A DNA stretch of 64,000 nucleotides from Paenibacillus radicibacter (GTDB taxonomy: Bacteria > Bacillota > Bacilli > Paenibacillales > NBRC-103111), in NCBI RefSeq assembly GCF_024721995.1, contig NZ_JANQBC010000003.1, positions 434,001-498,000 on the forward strand. Direction: 5' to 3'. A program made the position numbers and the translations under genes. The notes beneath the pieces are model-generated. The model had not been told where the DNA came from, made no database searches, and saw only the letters and a program-made list of their open reading frames with translations. Positions 54,687 through 62,627 of this stretch are shown here, piece after piece. Positions within the stretch are counted from its first letter, which is position 1. Every line of letters begins with the position of its first letter.

Positions 54687-56644
54687 TCGAATAACCCCTC
54701 TTCCTCTTCAATTTCTTGAATGGCTTGTTTCAGACGTAATTCTGCATCTTCCAGTGTTCCTTCTAACTGCGTTGCCGCATTGGTCAAATGCCCGCCACCA
54801 CCAAGTCGTTCCATCACAACTTGCACATTGAGATCGCCCATTGAACGGGCTGATATCCCAATTAGTCCATCAGGTCGCCTTGCAATGACGAACGAAGCTA
54901 GAATGCCTGTCATGCCAAGCAGTGTATCTGCAACTTGAGCAATCATAAGCTGAGAATGCATCCTTCCAGACTTCGCAATGGCAAGTGCAATCGATTGATT
55001 GACTATCTCAGTATGTTTAATAATCTCGGCTTTTTCAATATATGAGCCCAAATCTTCTTTCAAAATCGTCTGAATCACAGTTGCATCCGCACCATTACGT
55101 CTCAAGAAAGATGCCGCTTCGAACGTTCTTGAACCCGTACGCTGCGTAAAACTTTTCGTATCCACGACAATTCCAGCAAGGAGCACTGTCGCTTCAATCA
55201 CTTCAAGTGTTAATTTTTCCGTAATATACTGCAATAACTCGGTTACTAACTCACATGTTGATGAGGCATATGGCTCCATATACACGAGTGTGGCATCTTG
55301 CAAGAAGTCCTCACTACGTCTGTGATGATCAATAACGACGATTCGATGTGTAAGAGACAAGAGACGCGGCTCCGCAACCATAGAGGCCTTATGCGTATCA
55401 CACACGACAGCAAGTGTCCGAGGATTCATAATTTGCAGCGCTTCATCTGGCGTAATAAACCGTGCGTGCAGCTTCTCATCATCCGCTATCGTCTCCATTA
55501 GCCTTTGAATGGAAGGATTCATGCCTTCCAGCACAATGTAACCTTCTTTACCTACAATTCGCACAGCTTTCAGTACCCCAATTGCCGCACCGATTGCATC
55601 CATGTCAGGGAAACGATGTCCCATAATAATGACTTTATCACTTTCTTTAATCAAATCACGAAGAGCATGAGAGATAACGCGAGCACGTACACGTGTACGC
55701 TTCTCAATCGCGTTAGAACGTCCTCCATAGAAGCAGAGCTTCTGACCCGTCTTAACAGCCACCTGATCACCGCCGCGTCCCAGAGCCATGTCTAAGCTCG
55801 CCTGGGCCATCTGTCCAAGCTCAATGAGTCTTTCCTCACCAGAAGCAATCCCAATAGAGATCGTAAGCGGAATCTTATACTCCATCGTCATATCCCGAAC
55901 ATCATCCAAGATACCGAATCTTGTCTGTTCAAGCGCTTTTAACGACTTCTGATTCATAACGACGAGATAACGATCGGAAGATAATCGACGCAAATAAATG
56001 TCGTGCTTAATCGCCCAATTGTTGATTTCACCCATTACTTTTGCAAGTAAGACACTTCGGGTTTGGTCATCCATCCCTTGTGTCAGCTCATCCCAGTTAT
56101 CCATCATCAATATGCCGACAACCGTCTTATCCGCTTCGTACCTGCGGCTCATCTCCGTATAATCCGTTACATCACGAAAATAGATGACGCGCTCTTTCAC
56201 CTTCACATTAGCCGCATAGATTCGATTCCCATGCGTCACTTCAAAGGTCTCGTCTTTATCTTTGATGCGCTTAAAATCTGGTATAAGCTCAATTAGGTCT
56301 TCCCCTATGGCAGAAGTCCGCTTAAGCATGCCAGCAACCGCACTATTATGCCATTGAATGGTACTTTCCTCATCGTAGATCAAGATACCGATTGGCAGCT
56401 CATTAAGAGCAGCACTGCCTGCTTTTCGTACTCGATGTGAGATGGAAGCGATGTAGTAATTTAGATCTTTACGAAACGCCGTCTCTGCAGCAATCGTCAC
56501 GTACAATAGAATAGCCCCAATGAGCAGGAACAACACACCCAGCACCCATTGGTAGTAACAGAGTACGGCGATCAGGAGCAGCATCGTCCCAAAGATCCAT
56601 AATATGTGTTGACCATGCCACCGCTTAACAAGAAACTTCGGCAT
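54683..56644 (-). CDS. gdpP: c-di-AMP phosphodiesterase GdpP
   Basis: About 653 residues: two TMs (about 15-55), a PAS-like heme-binding type domain (about 80-165), a degenerate GGDEF (about 170-300) and the DHH-DHHA1 phosphodiesterase (about 335-650) with MGHRFPDMDAIGAAIG and VVIDHHRRSED. It hydrolyses c-di-AMP to pApA. Start ATG 56644 follows AGGAG; GTG 56650 is too close. Corresponds to yybT of B. subtilis, next to rplI. Confidence 0.97.
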   Translation of the reverse strand: MPKFLVKRWHGQHILWIFGTMLLLIAVLCYYQWVLGVLFLLIGAILLYVTIAAETAFRKDLNYYIASISHRVRKAGSAALNELPIGILIYDEESTIQWHNSAVAGMLKRTSAIGEDLIELIPDFKRIKDKDETFEVTHGNRIYAANVKVKERVIYFRDVTDYTEMSRRYEADKTVVGILMMDNWDELTQGMDDQTRSVLLAKVMGEINNWAIKHDIYLRRLSSDRYLVVMNQKSLKALEQTRFGILDDVRDMTMEYKIPLTISIGIASGEERLIELGQMAQASLDMALGRGGDQVAVKTGQKLCFYGGRSNAIEKRTRVRARVISHALRDLIKESDKVIIMGHRFPDMDAIGAAIGVLKAVRIVGKEGYIVLEGMNPSIQRLMETIADDEKLHARFITPDEALQIMNPRTLAVVCDTHKASMVAEPRLLSLTHRIVVIDHHRRSEDFLQDATLVYMEPYASSTCELVTELLQYITEKLTLEVIEATVLLAGIVVDTKSFTQRTGSRTFEAASFLRRNGADATVIQTILKEDLGSYIEKAEIIKHTEIVNQSIALAIAKSGRMHSQLMIAQVADTLLGMTGILASFVIARRPDGLIGISARSMGDLNVQVVMERLGGGGHLTNAATQLEGTLEDAELRLKQAIQEIEEEEGLFE

Positions 56645-56659
56645 TCTCACAGCTCCTAC

Positions 56660-57574
56660 CTAATTTTTTTTGTTGAAGCGTTCCCGTAGTGGGAGTGCCG
56701 TATCCAATAACCCAAGGAAACTATATGGCACCATAACAGGCGGTAGTAATACGAGCAGTATAATCCCTAGTATCGGCAATACACGGCGCCACTTTTTCAG
56801 ATGATCAATAAAGAACAAGAACGAAATCGCCTGAATCGTAAATGCAATCAAGAGTAGCGGATACAAGTTAATCACAATCATATTGAGCGTTGATTTGGAA
56901 CTTGGATCCATAAATAAATTCATCAACACTACAATTAGATAAACAAAAATAAAGCTGCGCGGCATTCTCCAATCACGAAGTGGCTTCATACCTGGCAATT
57001 TCTCGCCTGTTAAGTTCATGAGCCAGCGTCCTACGCCATGCGTGACTAAGGCAAAGAACGCAGCAAGAACGATAAGCAACATAGGTAGTATGCTAGTCAT
57101 AAGATCGAGGTACATTTGTAGATCGAAATTCACGACCCCTTGCATCAAGTCTTCCGCAGATTTCAAATAATCTTGCATCATCAAGCGGAATTCACCTACG
57201 AAATTATATCCGGCTAACGCACCAATCACTAAGCTTAACAGCATTTCACCCAGCAGCATTAAGAAGCCAAGTGTAACTACTGTTCGTGCCGACGATCTCT
57301 TTTTATACAAAATTCCCATCACAACACTGACAGGTAGTAAGAATAAAGAGGTCATGACAATAAATGCGCCATGCGGAGTTGCCAGCACATAAGCGAGCAC
57401 GACCGCGGCCACGTAATACATAATAAAATTTTTCACATTCTCACGAACAAATAATGCCACGACCGGAATGATCAGAAAACTAATCGTCAGCAATAAAAAG
57501 CTCGTTTTAAAAGATAGCAGCATCACCACATAGGCAATTGCCCACAAAATCGAAATCCATGTTCGTTTGGTCAA
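56660..57574 (-). CDS. DUF2232 membrane protein (YybS-like)
   Basis: About 304 residues with eight or more TM helices. The family DUF2232 (B. subtilis YybS) lies upstream of gdpP in this order. I choose TTG 57574, 6 nt after AGAGGTG, because the GTG at 57583 forms part of that ribosome-binding site. Conserved text includes HGVGRWLMNLTGEKLPGMKP. Its molecular role is unclear; a substrate-binding component of ECF-type or a flippase-like role has been suggested for relatives but is not visible here. Confidence 0.85.
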   Translation of the reverse strand: MTKRTWISILWAIAYVVMLLSFKTSFLLLTISFLIIPVVALFVRENVKNFIMYYVAAVVLAYVLATPHGAFIVMTSLFLLPVSVVMGILYKKRSSARTVVTLGFLMLLGEMLLSLVIGALAGYNFVGEFRLMMQDYLKSAEDLMQGVVNFDLQMYLDLMTSILPMLLIVLAAFFALVTHGVGRWLMNLTGEKLPGMKPLRDWRMPRSFIFVYLIVVLMNLFMDPSSKSTLNMIVINLYPLLLIAFTIQAISFLFFIDHLKKWRRVLPILGIILLVLLPPVMVPYSFLGLLDTALPLRERFNKKN

Positions 57575-57579
57575 GGGGT

Positions 57580-57912
57580 TCACCTCTTAGATATATGTTC
57601 TTCCAGTGCAGAAATGTCCCCGTACCAATCTTCTAGTTGGTGGCCATCCGCTCTATGTTTCTTCATTTTTTCCATTATCGCCTCATCTAAACTTCGCAGA
57701 GGAATCCCTAGCCGTCTCCCTAAGATGTATCCACTTGAAATCAGACTCGCCAGTGCGTCTACCATCTTACTCTGACTGCCTTCCCAGATCGCTTTAAGCA
57801 AATGAGCCACTTGATCCACGACTTCTGTTTTTAGCCATTCAATGACTTTAACTCGTCTAGCCAGGTCAACATCTTTATCCATATGAGACAATTGGACTCT
57901 CCCCTTCGTCAA
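57580..57912 (-). CDS. MazG-like family protein
   Basis: 110 residues, all helical, resembling the MazG-like NTP pyrophosphohydrolase fold (DLARRVKVIEWLKTEVVDQV, ALASLISSGYILGRRLGIPL). The classic ExxE(12)ExxD metal sites of MazG are only partly visible, so catalytic activity is not certain. Gene order between rpsR and the DUF2232 gene is typical for Paenibacillaceae. An extended -10 (TGCTATAAT) lies at 57928-57935. Confidence 0.7.
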   Translation of the reverse strand: MTKGRVQLSHMDKDVDLARRVKVIEWLKTEVVDQVAHLLKAIWEGSQSKMVDALASLISSGYILGRRLGIPLRSLDEAIMEKMKKHRADGHQLEDWYGDISALEEHISKR

Positions 57913-57927
57913 ACAAGCTACACCCTA

Positions 57928-57936
57928 ATTATAGCA
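57928..57936 (-). promoter_or_regulatory. Extended -10 promoter of the MazG-like gene
   Basis: On the minus strand TGCTATAAT, a perfect extended -10, lies about 15 bp before the coding region; -35 sequence is weak (TTTATG). Confidence 0.45.
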
Positions 57937-58007
57937 TAAAATGATGTACCATAAAGAGCGGTGCTTTCCTCACGACAGGACAGATTTCCTATAACAAAAA
58001 CGACAAC

Positions 58008-58039
58008 AAAAAAAGCAGCAGGAACGAGTTCCTACTGCT
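58008..58039 (-). terminator. Terminator of the rpsF-ssb-rpsR operon
   Basis: AGCAGCAGGAAC and GTTCCTACTGCT form a 12-bp stem with one mismatch and a 2-nt loop; T7 follows on the minus strand. Confidence 0.9.
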
Positions 58040-58060
58040 TCTTCACGTTTGAACGTTAGA

Positions 58061-58348
58061 CTACTCCGTAGTGTACGGAAGAAGTGCTACTGTACGGGAA
58101 CGCTTGATTGCGATTGTCAACGCACGTTGATATTTCGCGGAAGTACCAGTCACACGACGTGGCAAGATTTTACCACGCTCGGAGATGAACTTCTTAAGTG
58201 TATCCGTATCTTTATAGTCAATGTGTTTAATTTTGTTTACAGTGAAGTAGCAAACTTTACGGCGTTTACCGCCTTTACCGCCACGACGTGGAGCAAACTT
58301 ACGCTCGCCGCGATCTTCGCCACCATTGTCTCTTTTTTGGAAACTCAT
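58061..58348 (-). CDS. rpsR: 30S ribosomal protein S18
   Basis: 95 residues, full S18, with a basic Gly-rich N-terminus and the conserved core [20 protein letters not shown] and [20 protein letters not shown]. It binds 16S rRNA with S6. Last gene of rpsF-ssb-rpsR, 20 bp after ssb. Confidence 0.98.
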   Translation of the reverse strand: MSFQKRDNGGEDRGERKFAPRRGGKGGKRRKVCYFTVNKIKHIDYKDTDTLKKFISERGKILPRRVTGTSAKYQRALTIAIKRSRTVALLPYTTE

Positions 58349-58368
58349 CGTATTCAGTCCTTTCTACT

Positions 58369-58857
58369 TTAGAATGGCAAATCATCATCCGATATATCAA
58401 TCGGTTTTCCATCGTCAAAGAATGGGTCCTTCTGCTTCGTTTCGCGACCTCCACTATAGCGACTTCCGCCGCCATTGTTTCCGCCCATTGAATCGCCGCC
58501 AGACGAATAACTTGATTCTTCACGCTGCCCTGAATTAGCCGACTCTAAGAATCGAACATTATCAGCAATAACTTCGGTTACATACACTTTGCGACCCTCA
58601 TTGTTGTCATAAGAACGTACTTGAATACGCCCTTCGACCGCAGCAAGACGACCTTTGCGAAGATAATTCGCACATGTCTCAGCAAGCTGTCTCCAAGTTA
58701 CCACAGGAATGAAGTCAGTCTCCCGCTCACGCGTTTGTTGGTTGGAAAATGGACGATCTACAGCCAAAGTGAATTGAGCAACTGCAACACCTGCTGGTGT
58801 ATAACGAAGCTCAGGATCTTTAGTTAGTCTGCCGATCAGAATCACTCGATTTAGCAT
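58369..58857 (-). CDS. ssb: Single-stranded DNA-binding protein
   Basis: 162 residues: an OB fold ([40 protein letters not shown]), a Gly/Ser-rich flexible linker (about 108-150) and the protein-recruiting acidic tip DISDDDLPF. It coats ssDNA at replication forks. Start ATG 58857 follows AGGAGGG; the TTG codon just upstream would crowd it. Confidence 0.97.
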   Translation of the reverse strand: MLNRVILIGRLTKDPELRYTPAGVAVAQFTLAVDRPFSNQQTRERETDFIPVVTWRQLAETCANYLRKGRLAAVEGRIQVRSYDNNEGRKVYVTEVIADNVRFLESANSGQREESSYSSGGDSMGGNNGGGSRYSGGRETKQKDPFFDDGKPIDISDDDLPF

Positions 58858-58903
58858 CAATAGCGCCCTCCTAACGATGATTACTTTACAAGCCTGTCTT
58901 AGC

Positions 58904-59191
58904 TTACGCTACGTCATTAACGATTAGGTAACGAATAACTTCATCAGAAATTTTCATTACGCGATCCAATTCCGTAACAACTGCAGGTTCTGCATTGAAG
59001 TGGACAAGAACATAGTTCCCATCACGGAATTTGTTGATCTCATACGCTAGACGGCGCTTACCCATAAGGTCTTGCTTTGTAACTTCGCCACCGTTGTTCG
59101 TAATGATGTTTTGGAACTTTTCTACAGTAGATTGAACAACTTCTTGCTCAATGTCTGTACGAATAATGTACATTACTTCATACTTGCGCAT
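58904..59191 (-). CDS. rpsF: 30S ribosomal protein S6
   Basis: 95 residues, standard S6, with [20 protein letters not shown] and [20 protein letters not shown]. The start is ATG 59191 after AAAAGGAGG; the in-frame upstream reading belongs to the leader. First gene of rpsF-ssb-rpsR; a promoter and probable S6:S18 leader lie just upstream. Confidence 0.98.
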   Translation of the reverse strand: MRKYEVMYIIRTDIEQEVVQSTVEKFQNIITNNGGEVTKQDLMGKRRLAYEINKFRDGNYVLVHFNAEPAVVTELDRVMKISDEVIRYLIVNDVA

Positions 59192-59199
59192 GTATTTCA

Positions 59200-59272
59200 C
59201 CTCCTTTTGGACTAAACGGCCCCCTTTCGGGAGCAAGGAGCGAGCATTCATTTTAAATATAAAAAACTCGCA
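59200..59272 (-). promoter_or_regulatory. Probable S6:S18-responsive leader of rpsF
   Basis: The rpsF 5' UTR carries two pairings: GCGAG with CTCGC, and GCTCCCGAAAGGGGGC-type folding in which a CCG (complement of 59217-59219) lies next to the stem. A CCG in a stem-bulge is the hallmark of the S6:S18 autoregulatory mRNA motif in bacteria. The assignment rests on these features and position, not on a covariance search. Confidence 0.45.
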
Positions 59273-59279
59273 CCAAAGT

Positions 59280-59308
59280 ATTATATCAGATTGGCCTATG
59301 TATAGCAA
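59280..59308 (-). promoter_or_regulatory. rpsF operon promoter
   Basis: On the minus strand TTGCTA (59303-59308), a 17-bp spacer and perfect TATAAT (59280-59285). Transcription would start near 59273. Confidence 0.75.
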
Positions 59309-59355
59309 GTCTTCCGCGGAACCTGTTGGGTTCTCTATGGAGTGATCTTATAAAC

Positions 59356-59441
59356 TTGTCCACATGGGGATAATGACAATACCGATCTTGTCCACATTTC
59401 ACCCTGAACTATCCCCAATCTTGTAAAACTTGTTATCCACA
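59356..59441. other. DnaA-box cluster
   Basis: One perfect DnaA box TTATCCACA (59433-59441), two TTGTCCACA (59356-59364 and 59388-59396), an inverted TTATCCCCA (59365-59373) and a weaker CTATCCCCA (59409-59417) lie within 86 bp. Consensus for DnaA is TTATNCACA. The cluster lies between the rpsF promoter and the divergent yjzC gene. It may regulate initiation or rpsF-ssb-rpsR transcription; not known from sequence alone. Confidence 0.6.
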
Positions 59442-59509
59442 TCTGCGTATCTAACTTACATAAATTTAAGCGGAAAGCACATTTTATAATAGGTGGAGGT
59501 GACAGCAAA

Positions 59510-59695
59510 GTGGGCGAACGTACCGAATTCCGTCCTGGTGAGAAAGTCACAAACGACGGACAATACATCGAAATTGGCGAGAATGATATTCATATGGGCA
59601 TCCAGAATCCACAAGTCGTATCCTTACAAGCCGGCGACGAGTTTCCCGAAACATCTAATCACAACCGCAAATGGACGAAGAAAACGATTCATTAG
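59510..59695 (+). CDS. yjzC: YjzC-family small protein
   Basis: 61 residues, closely resembling B. subtilis YjzC: GERTEFRPGEKVTNDGQYIE, then FPETSNHNRKWTKKT. The start is GTG 59510 with GGTGGAGGTGA upstream. It is a conserved short protein of Bacillales with unknown function. Divergent from rpsF with the DnaA-box cluster in between. Confidence 0.85.
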   Translation: MGERTEFRPGEKVTNDGQYIEIGENDIHMGIQNPQVVSLQAGDEFPETSNHNRKWTKKTIH

Positions 59696-59701
59696 AGCAC
59701 C

Positions 59702-59735
59702 AAAAAAACCTCCTACATCTCGTAGGAGGTTTATG
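59702..59735. terminator. Bidirectional terminator
   Basis: AACCTCCTAC and GTAGGAGGTT arms with a 4-nt loop; A7 on one side and TTTATGTTT on the other. Between yjzC and the tRNA-Ser 3' end. Confidence 0.85.
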
Positions 59736-59756
59736 TTTATGATCATATGAAAGTTG

Positions 59757-59847
59757 TGGCGGAAAGAGTGGGATTCGAACCCACGCACGCCTTGCGACGC
59801 CTAGCTGATTTCGAGTCAGCCCCCTTGGGCCTCTTGGGTACCTTTCC
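59757..59847 (-). tRNA. tRNA-Ser(CGA)
   Basis: 91 nt on the minus strand, including encoded CCA. The acceptor stem begins GGAAAGG, the anticodon stem GCTGA/TCAGC encloses loop CTCGAAA (anticodon CGA, reading UCG), a long variable arm is present (type II tRNA) and the T loop is GGTTCGAATCC. G73 discriminator as expected for serine. Confidence 0.95.
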
Positions 59848-59944
59848 GCGGTGATAACAAACTAAATATTATCACATAATTCCATCCATGACAAGCTTTT
59901 TACACCCATCATAAACATTGTATTTGACTGTAAAATAGTCCGTT

Positions 59945-60175
59945 TTACTCCTGCACCCCATCGGATGATTCCATTGGCTGAGCAGATCCTTGACGGAGCA
60001 CTTTCTTCAGCTTGCTCTCGAATTTAGCTCGTGGAACAAGTACCGAATGTTTACATCCTACACACTTGATTCGAATATCCATCCCTAGACGAATAATCTC
60101 CATCTCATTCGTTCCACACGGATGAGGTTTCTTCATCTGAACAATATCCCCAAGCTCATAATGTTTACGTTCCAT
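59945..60175 (-). CDS. DUF951 family protein (zinc-ribbon-like)
   Basis: 76 residues; the core MERKHYELGDIVQMKKPHPC then GTNEMEIIRLG and CVGCKHSVLVPR contains Cys pairs (C20, C38/C41) suggestive of a small metal site. DUF951 genes regularly lie next to the MscS-like gene in Firmicutes, as here (3 bp after it). Its function is not established. Confidence 0.88.
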   Translation of the reverse strand: MERKHYELGDIVQMKKPHPCGTNEMEIIRLGMDIRIKCVGCKHSVLVPRAKFESKLKKVLRQGSAQPMESSDGVQE

Positions 60176-60178
60176 CGA

Positions 60179-61057
60179 TTACTCAGCCGCCTTTTCCGAT
60201 TTAAGATACGTAATGGTTTTCGGATATGGAATTTCGATCCCATGTTTATCAAATTCTTTCTTAATCTCTGCATGCATCACACGTGTAATTTCCACATGCG
60301 TATTTGGTTTACACTCTGCAGTTGTCCGAAGTACAATCTCCGAGTTCCCAAGCATCTGTACACCGAGTACGTTCGGCTCAGCGACGATATTGTCATGGCT
60401 TTCATACAAACGCTGAGAGACGCTTTTGAGAACCTCAATTGCTTCATCAACGTTCGCTTCATATGCAATTGCCACATCCACAACCGCAACCGAATTGTGC
60501 ATCGAAAAGTTCGTTACTTGCTTGATGTTTCCGTTTGGAATAATGTGAACTTCTCCAGTCCAGCTCCGCACACGTGTCACACGGATTCCAATCTGCTCCA
60601 CTGTTCCTTTGAATTGATCAATCTGTACGATATCTCCTACTGCAAATTGATCTTCGAATATAATGAAGAATCCCGTAATAACATCCTTCACTAAGCTTTG
60701 TGCCCCAAAACCGATGGCTAGACCCAGAACCCCAGCCCCCGCAAGGATCGGACCTAAATTTACACCTAACTGCGATAAGATAAGCATGATCGCAATAAAA
60801 TTAACTGTATATGTGATAATGTTATTTGCTAATTTAAAAATCGTATTCGATCTTCTGACGTCAATTTTAATCGGACCGCGTTGTTTCGCTGTAAGCATTT
60901 TATTAATCGCTTTATTGGCAATCTTCACAATTATTTTGGCTGCTACGAATATCGCGATGATCTGAACAATATCTACGACCGTTGCCAGCATCTTATCTGG
61001 ATCTTCAAAATAGTTTACGACTGCTTTCACAATCGCATTCTCCTGTAACCAAGTCAC
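60179..61057 (-). CDS. Small-conductance mechanosensitive channel, MscS family
   Basis: 292 residues: TMs near 20-40, 70-90 and the pore helix TM3 (GPILAGAGVLGLAIGFGAQS), followed by the MscS beta domain (DQFAVGDIVQIDQFKGTVEQ) and the C-terminal vestibule domain. It releases solutes on hypo-osmotic shock. In B. subtilis the equivalent near-origin gene is ykuT/yhdY-like in type; assignment to a particular paralogue is not attempted. Start overlaps the DUF3343 stop by 4 nt. Confidence 0.95.
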   Translation of the reverse strand: MTWLQENAIVKAVVNYFEDPDKMLATVVDIVQIIAIFVAAKIIVKIANKAINKMLTAKQRGPIKIDVRRSNTIFKLANNIITYTVNFIAIMLILSQLGVNLGPILAGAGVLGLAIGFGAQSLVKDVITGFFIIFEDQFAVGDIVQIDQFKGTVEQIGIRVTRVRSWTGEVHIIPNGNIKQVTNFSMHNSVAVVDVAIAYEANVDEAIEVLKSVSQRLYESHDNIVAEPNVLGVQMLGNSEIVLRTTAECKPNTHVEITRVMHAEIKKEFDKHGIEIPYPKTITYLKSEKAAE

Positions 61058-61314
61058 GAAGGATCCCCCTCCTCCATTATGTTCTCATATGTGCCGTTTA
61101 TATTTGCATAGATGCCACGAATTTCAACGTGCTCAGTCACAATAATCTGCCTGACGGTCTCCACCTGATCCGCTGGGAACTCGATGGATAGCGCACAGCC
61201 TGCCGTAATCGTCTTCGGAGTTGGGCACATATCAATCTCAATTTCCGCGTACTCTAGCAGCATCTCAGCCCTTAGTGCCTGCTGCGTCGAATCAAATGCA
61301 ATAAGCATCAGCAT
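61054..61314 (-). CDS. DUF3343 family protein
   Basis: 86 residues of the DUF3343 family (LIAFDSTQQALRAEMLLEYA, CPTPKTITAGCALSIEFP), small proteins tentatively described as sulfur/selenium carrier-like because of their Cys pair, here C30 and C40. Encoded immediately before the MscS gene and translationally coupled to it by ATGA. Function inferred from family only. Confidence 0.88.
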   Translation of the reverse strand: MLMLIAFDSTQQALRAEMLLEYAEIEIDMCPTPKTITAGCALSIEFPADQVETVRQIIVTEHVEIRGIYANINGTYENIMEEGDPS

Positions 61315-61435
61315 CTATTCATTCCCCTATTCTTCTATCTCATCCTAGTACGTATAAAATCTCTTTGATATCCGTATACTAGTAAAAATATATGAATCTA
61401 GTAGTCCTTACTAGCATTCCTCTTGGAGGGTTACC

Positions 61436-62032
61436 ATGAACCTATCGTCTCCATTAAAACTATTATATTCGGATTCGAATACAACCGCATCCCTTGCGAA
61501 GCACTTAATCGATTTATTATCTGAACTTCCATCTCAGAAGCCTATTGTGATTTGTTGCATTGGCACTGATCGCTCTACTGGTGATTGTCTTGGACCACTT
61601 GTAGGCAGTCGTTTGCGTAAATACGCGGAATGGGGTGCGAACTTTCATATTTATGGCACGCTTGATGAACCTGTCCATGCGATGAATCTAAGCGAACATA
61701 TTGAACTCATACATAGAGAGCACCATGATCCGTTTATCATAGCGGTAGATGCTTCACTCGGTCAAATGAACTCTATTGGCTGTATTCAGATCGGCAATGG
61801 TCCGCTCAAGCCAGGTGCAGGTGTGAATAAAAATTTACCTGCCATCGGTAACATCTACATGACAGGTATCGTGAATATATCAGGTTTTATGGAGTACTTT
61901 GTATTGCAGAATACACGTCTTAGTCTCGTGATGAACATGGCTGATGTGATCGCTCAATCCATTTTCGCATCCATGCAGCGCATGAACGTTCAACCATTTT
62001 CCCCTACACGAACTTCAGATATTCAGCTCTAG
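61436..62032 (+). CDS. yyaC: Spore protease-like YyaC
   Basis: 198 residues of the DUF1256 family: CIGTDRSTGDCLGPLVGSRL, NFHIYGTLDEPVHAMNL, PFIIAVDASLGQMNSIGCIQ. YyaC is related in fold to the germination protease GPR and is a sporulation gene close to the origin. Start ATG follows TTGGAGGG. The only plus-strand gene of this section besides yjzC. Confidence 0.93.
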   Translation: MNLSSPLKLLYSDSNTTASLAKHLIDLLSELPSQKPIVICCIGTDRSTGDCLGPLVGSRLRKYAEWGANFHIYGTLDEPVHAMNLSEHIELIHREHHDPFIIAVDASLGQMNSIGCIQIGNGPLKPGAGVNKNLPAIGNIYMTGIVNISGFMEYFVLQNTRLSLVMNMADVIAQSIFASMQRMNVQPFSPTRTSDIQL

Positions 62033-62041
62033 CTAACGCTC

Positions 62042-62539
62042 TTACCCTTGCTGCATTGTGCGGTTAATTGCTTCTTTTTCCTCAGGGGACAACGTATATG
62101 TGGAGACACCATTCTGGATCGGCTTCGCATAAATGTAAGTTTGTTCCCGACTGTGAATGCCCGTTAACACTACACCATTGGCCATATCATCTAAGATCGA
62201 AATCGAGAAACTCAGATCACTACTACCAATATCGCCGAATGCACTGTATCGGTGAATATTGACCTTTGATTTCATGAGCTTCATCGCTTGTTGAATTTGG
62301 GTCACATCATTTTTAAGTAGAGACCCTTGTTCAATTTGCGTGCTCAGCTGTTGTTGAATCCCAATTAACAACTCTTCGATATTTTCACCACTTGTTCCAT
62401 TAAGAAGGGCTTTATACTTTTTGCGCATTCCGCTCATCTTTGCCCATACAATAATAACAAGCAGTAGACTGATTATAGCAATGCCTAGCGCTCCAATCAT
62501 CAGCCACATTTCCAAACTTACATCCATCATATCTGTCAT
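62042..62539 (-). CDS. DUF4446 membrane protein
   Basis: 165 residues: one N-terminal TM (about 10-32, LWMIGALGIAIISLLLVIIV), a coiled coil (about 45-95) and a compact C-terminal domain (YSAFGDIGSSDLSFSISILD, GVVLTGIHSREQTYIYAKP) that defines DUF4446. Typically next to parB-linked genes in Firmicutes. Function unknown. The stop is 10 bp from the yyaC stop, tail to tail. Confidence 0.92.
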   Translation of the reverse strand: MTDMMDVSLEMWLMIGALGIAIISLLLVIIVWAKMSGMRKKYKALLNGTSGENIEELLIGIQQQLSTQIEQGSLLKNDVTQIQQAMKLMKSKVNIHRYSAFGDIGSSDLSFSISILDDMANGVVLTGIHSREQTYIYAKPIQNGVSTYTLSPEEKEAINRTMQQG

Positions 62540-62627
62540 TGCCTTCTGTCCTTCCTCTTTGTAGACATTCGTCTAATCGTTATAAAAATTTCTCTGACTG
62601 TGTCGCAATGTAAGATATTCACTCGAA

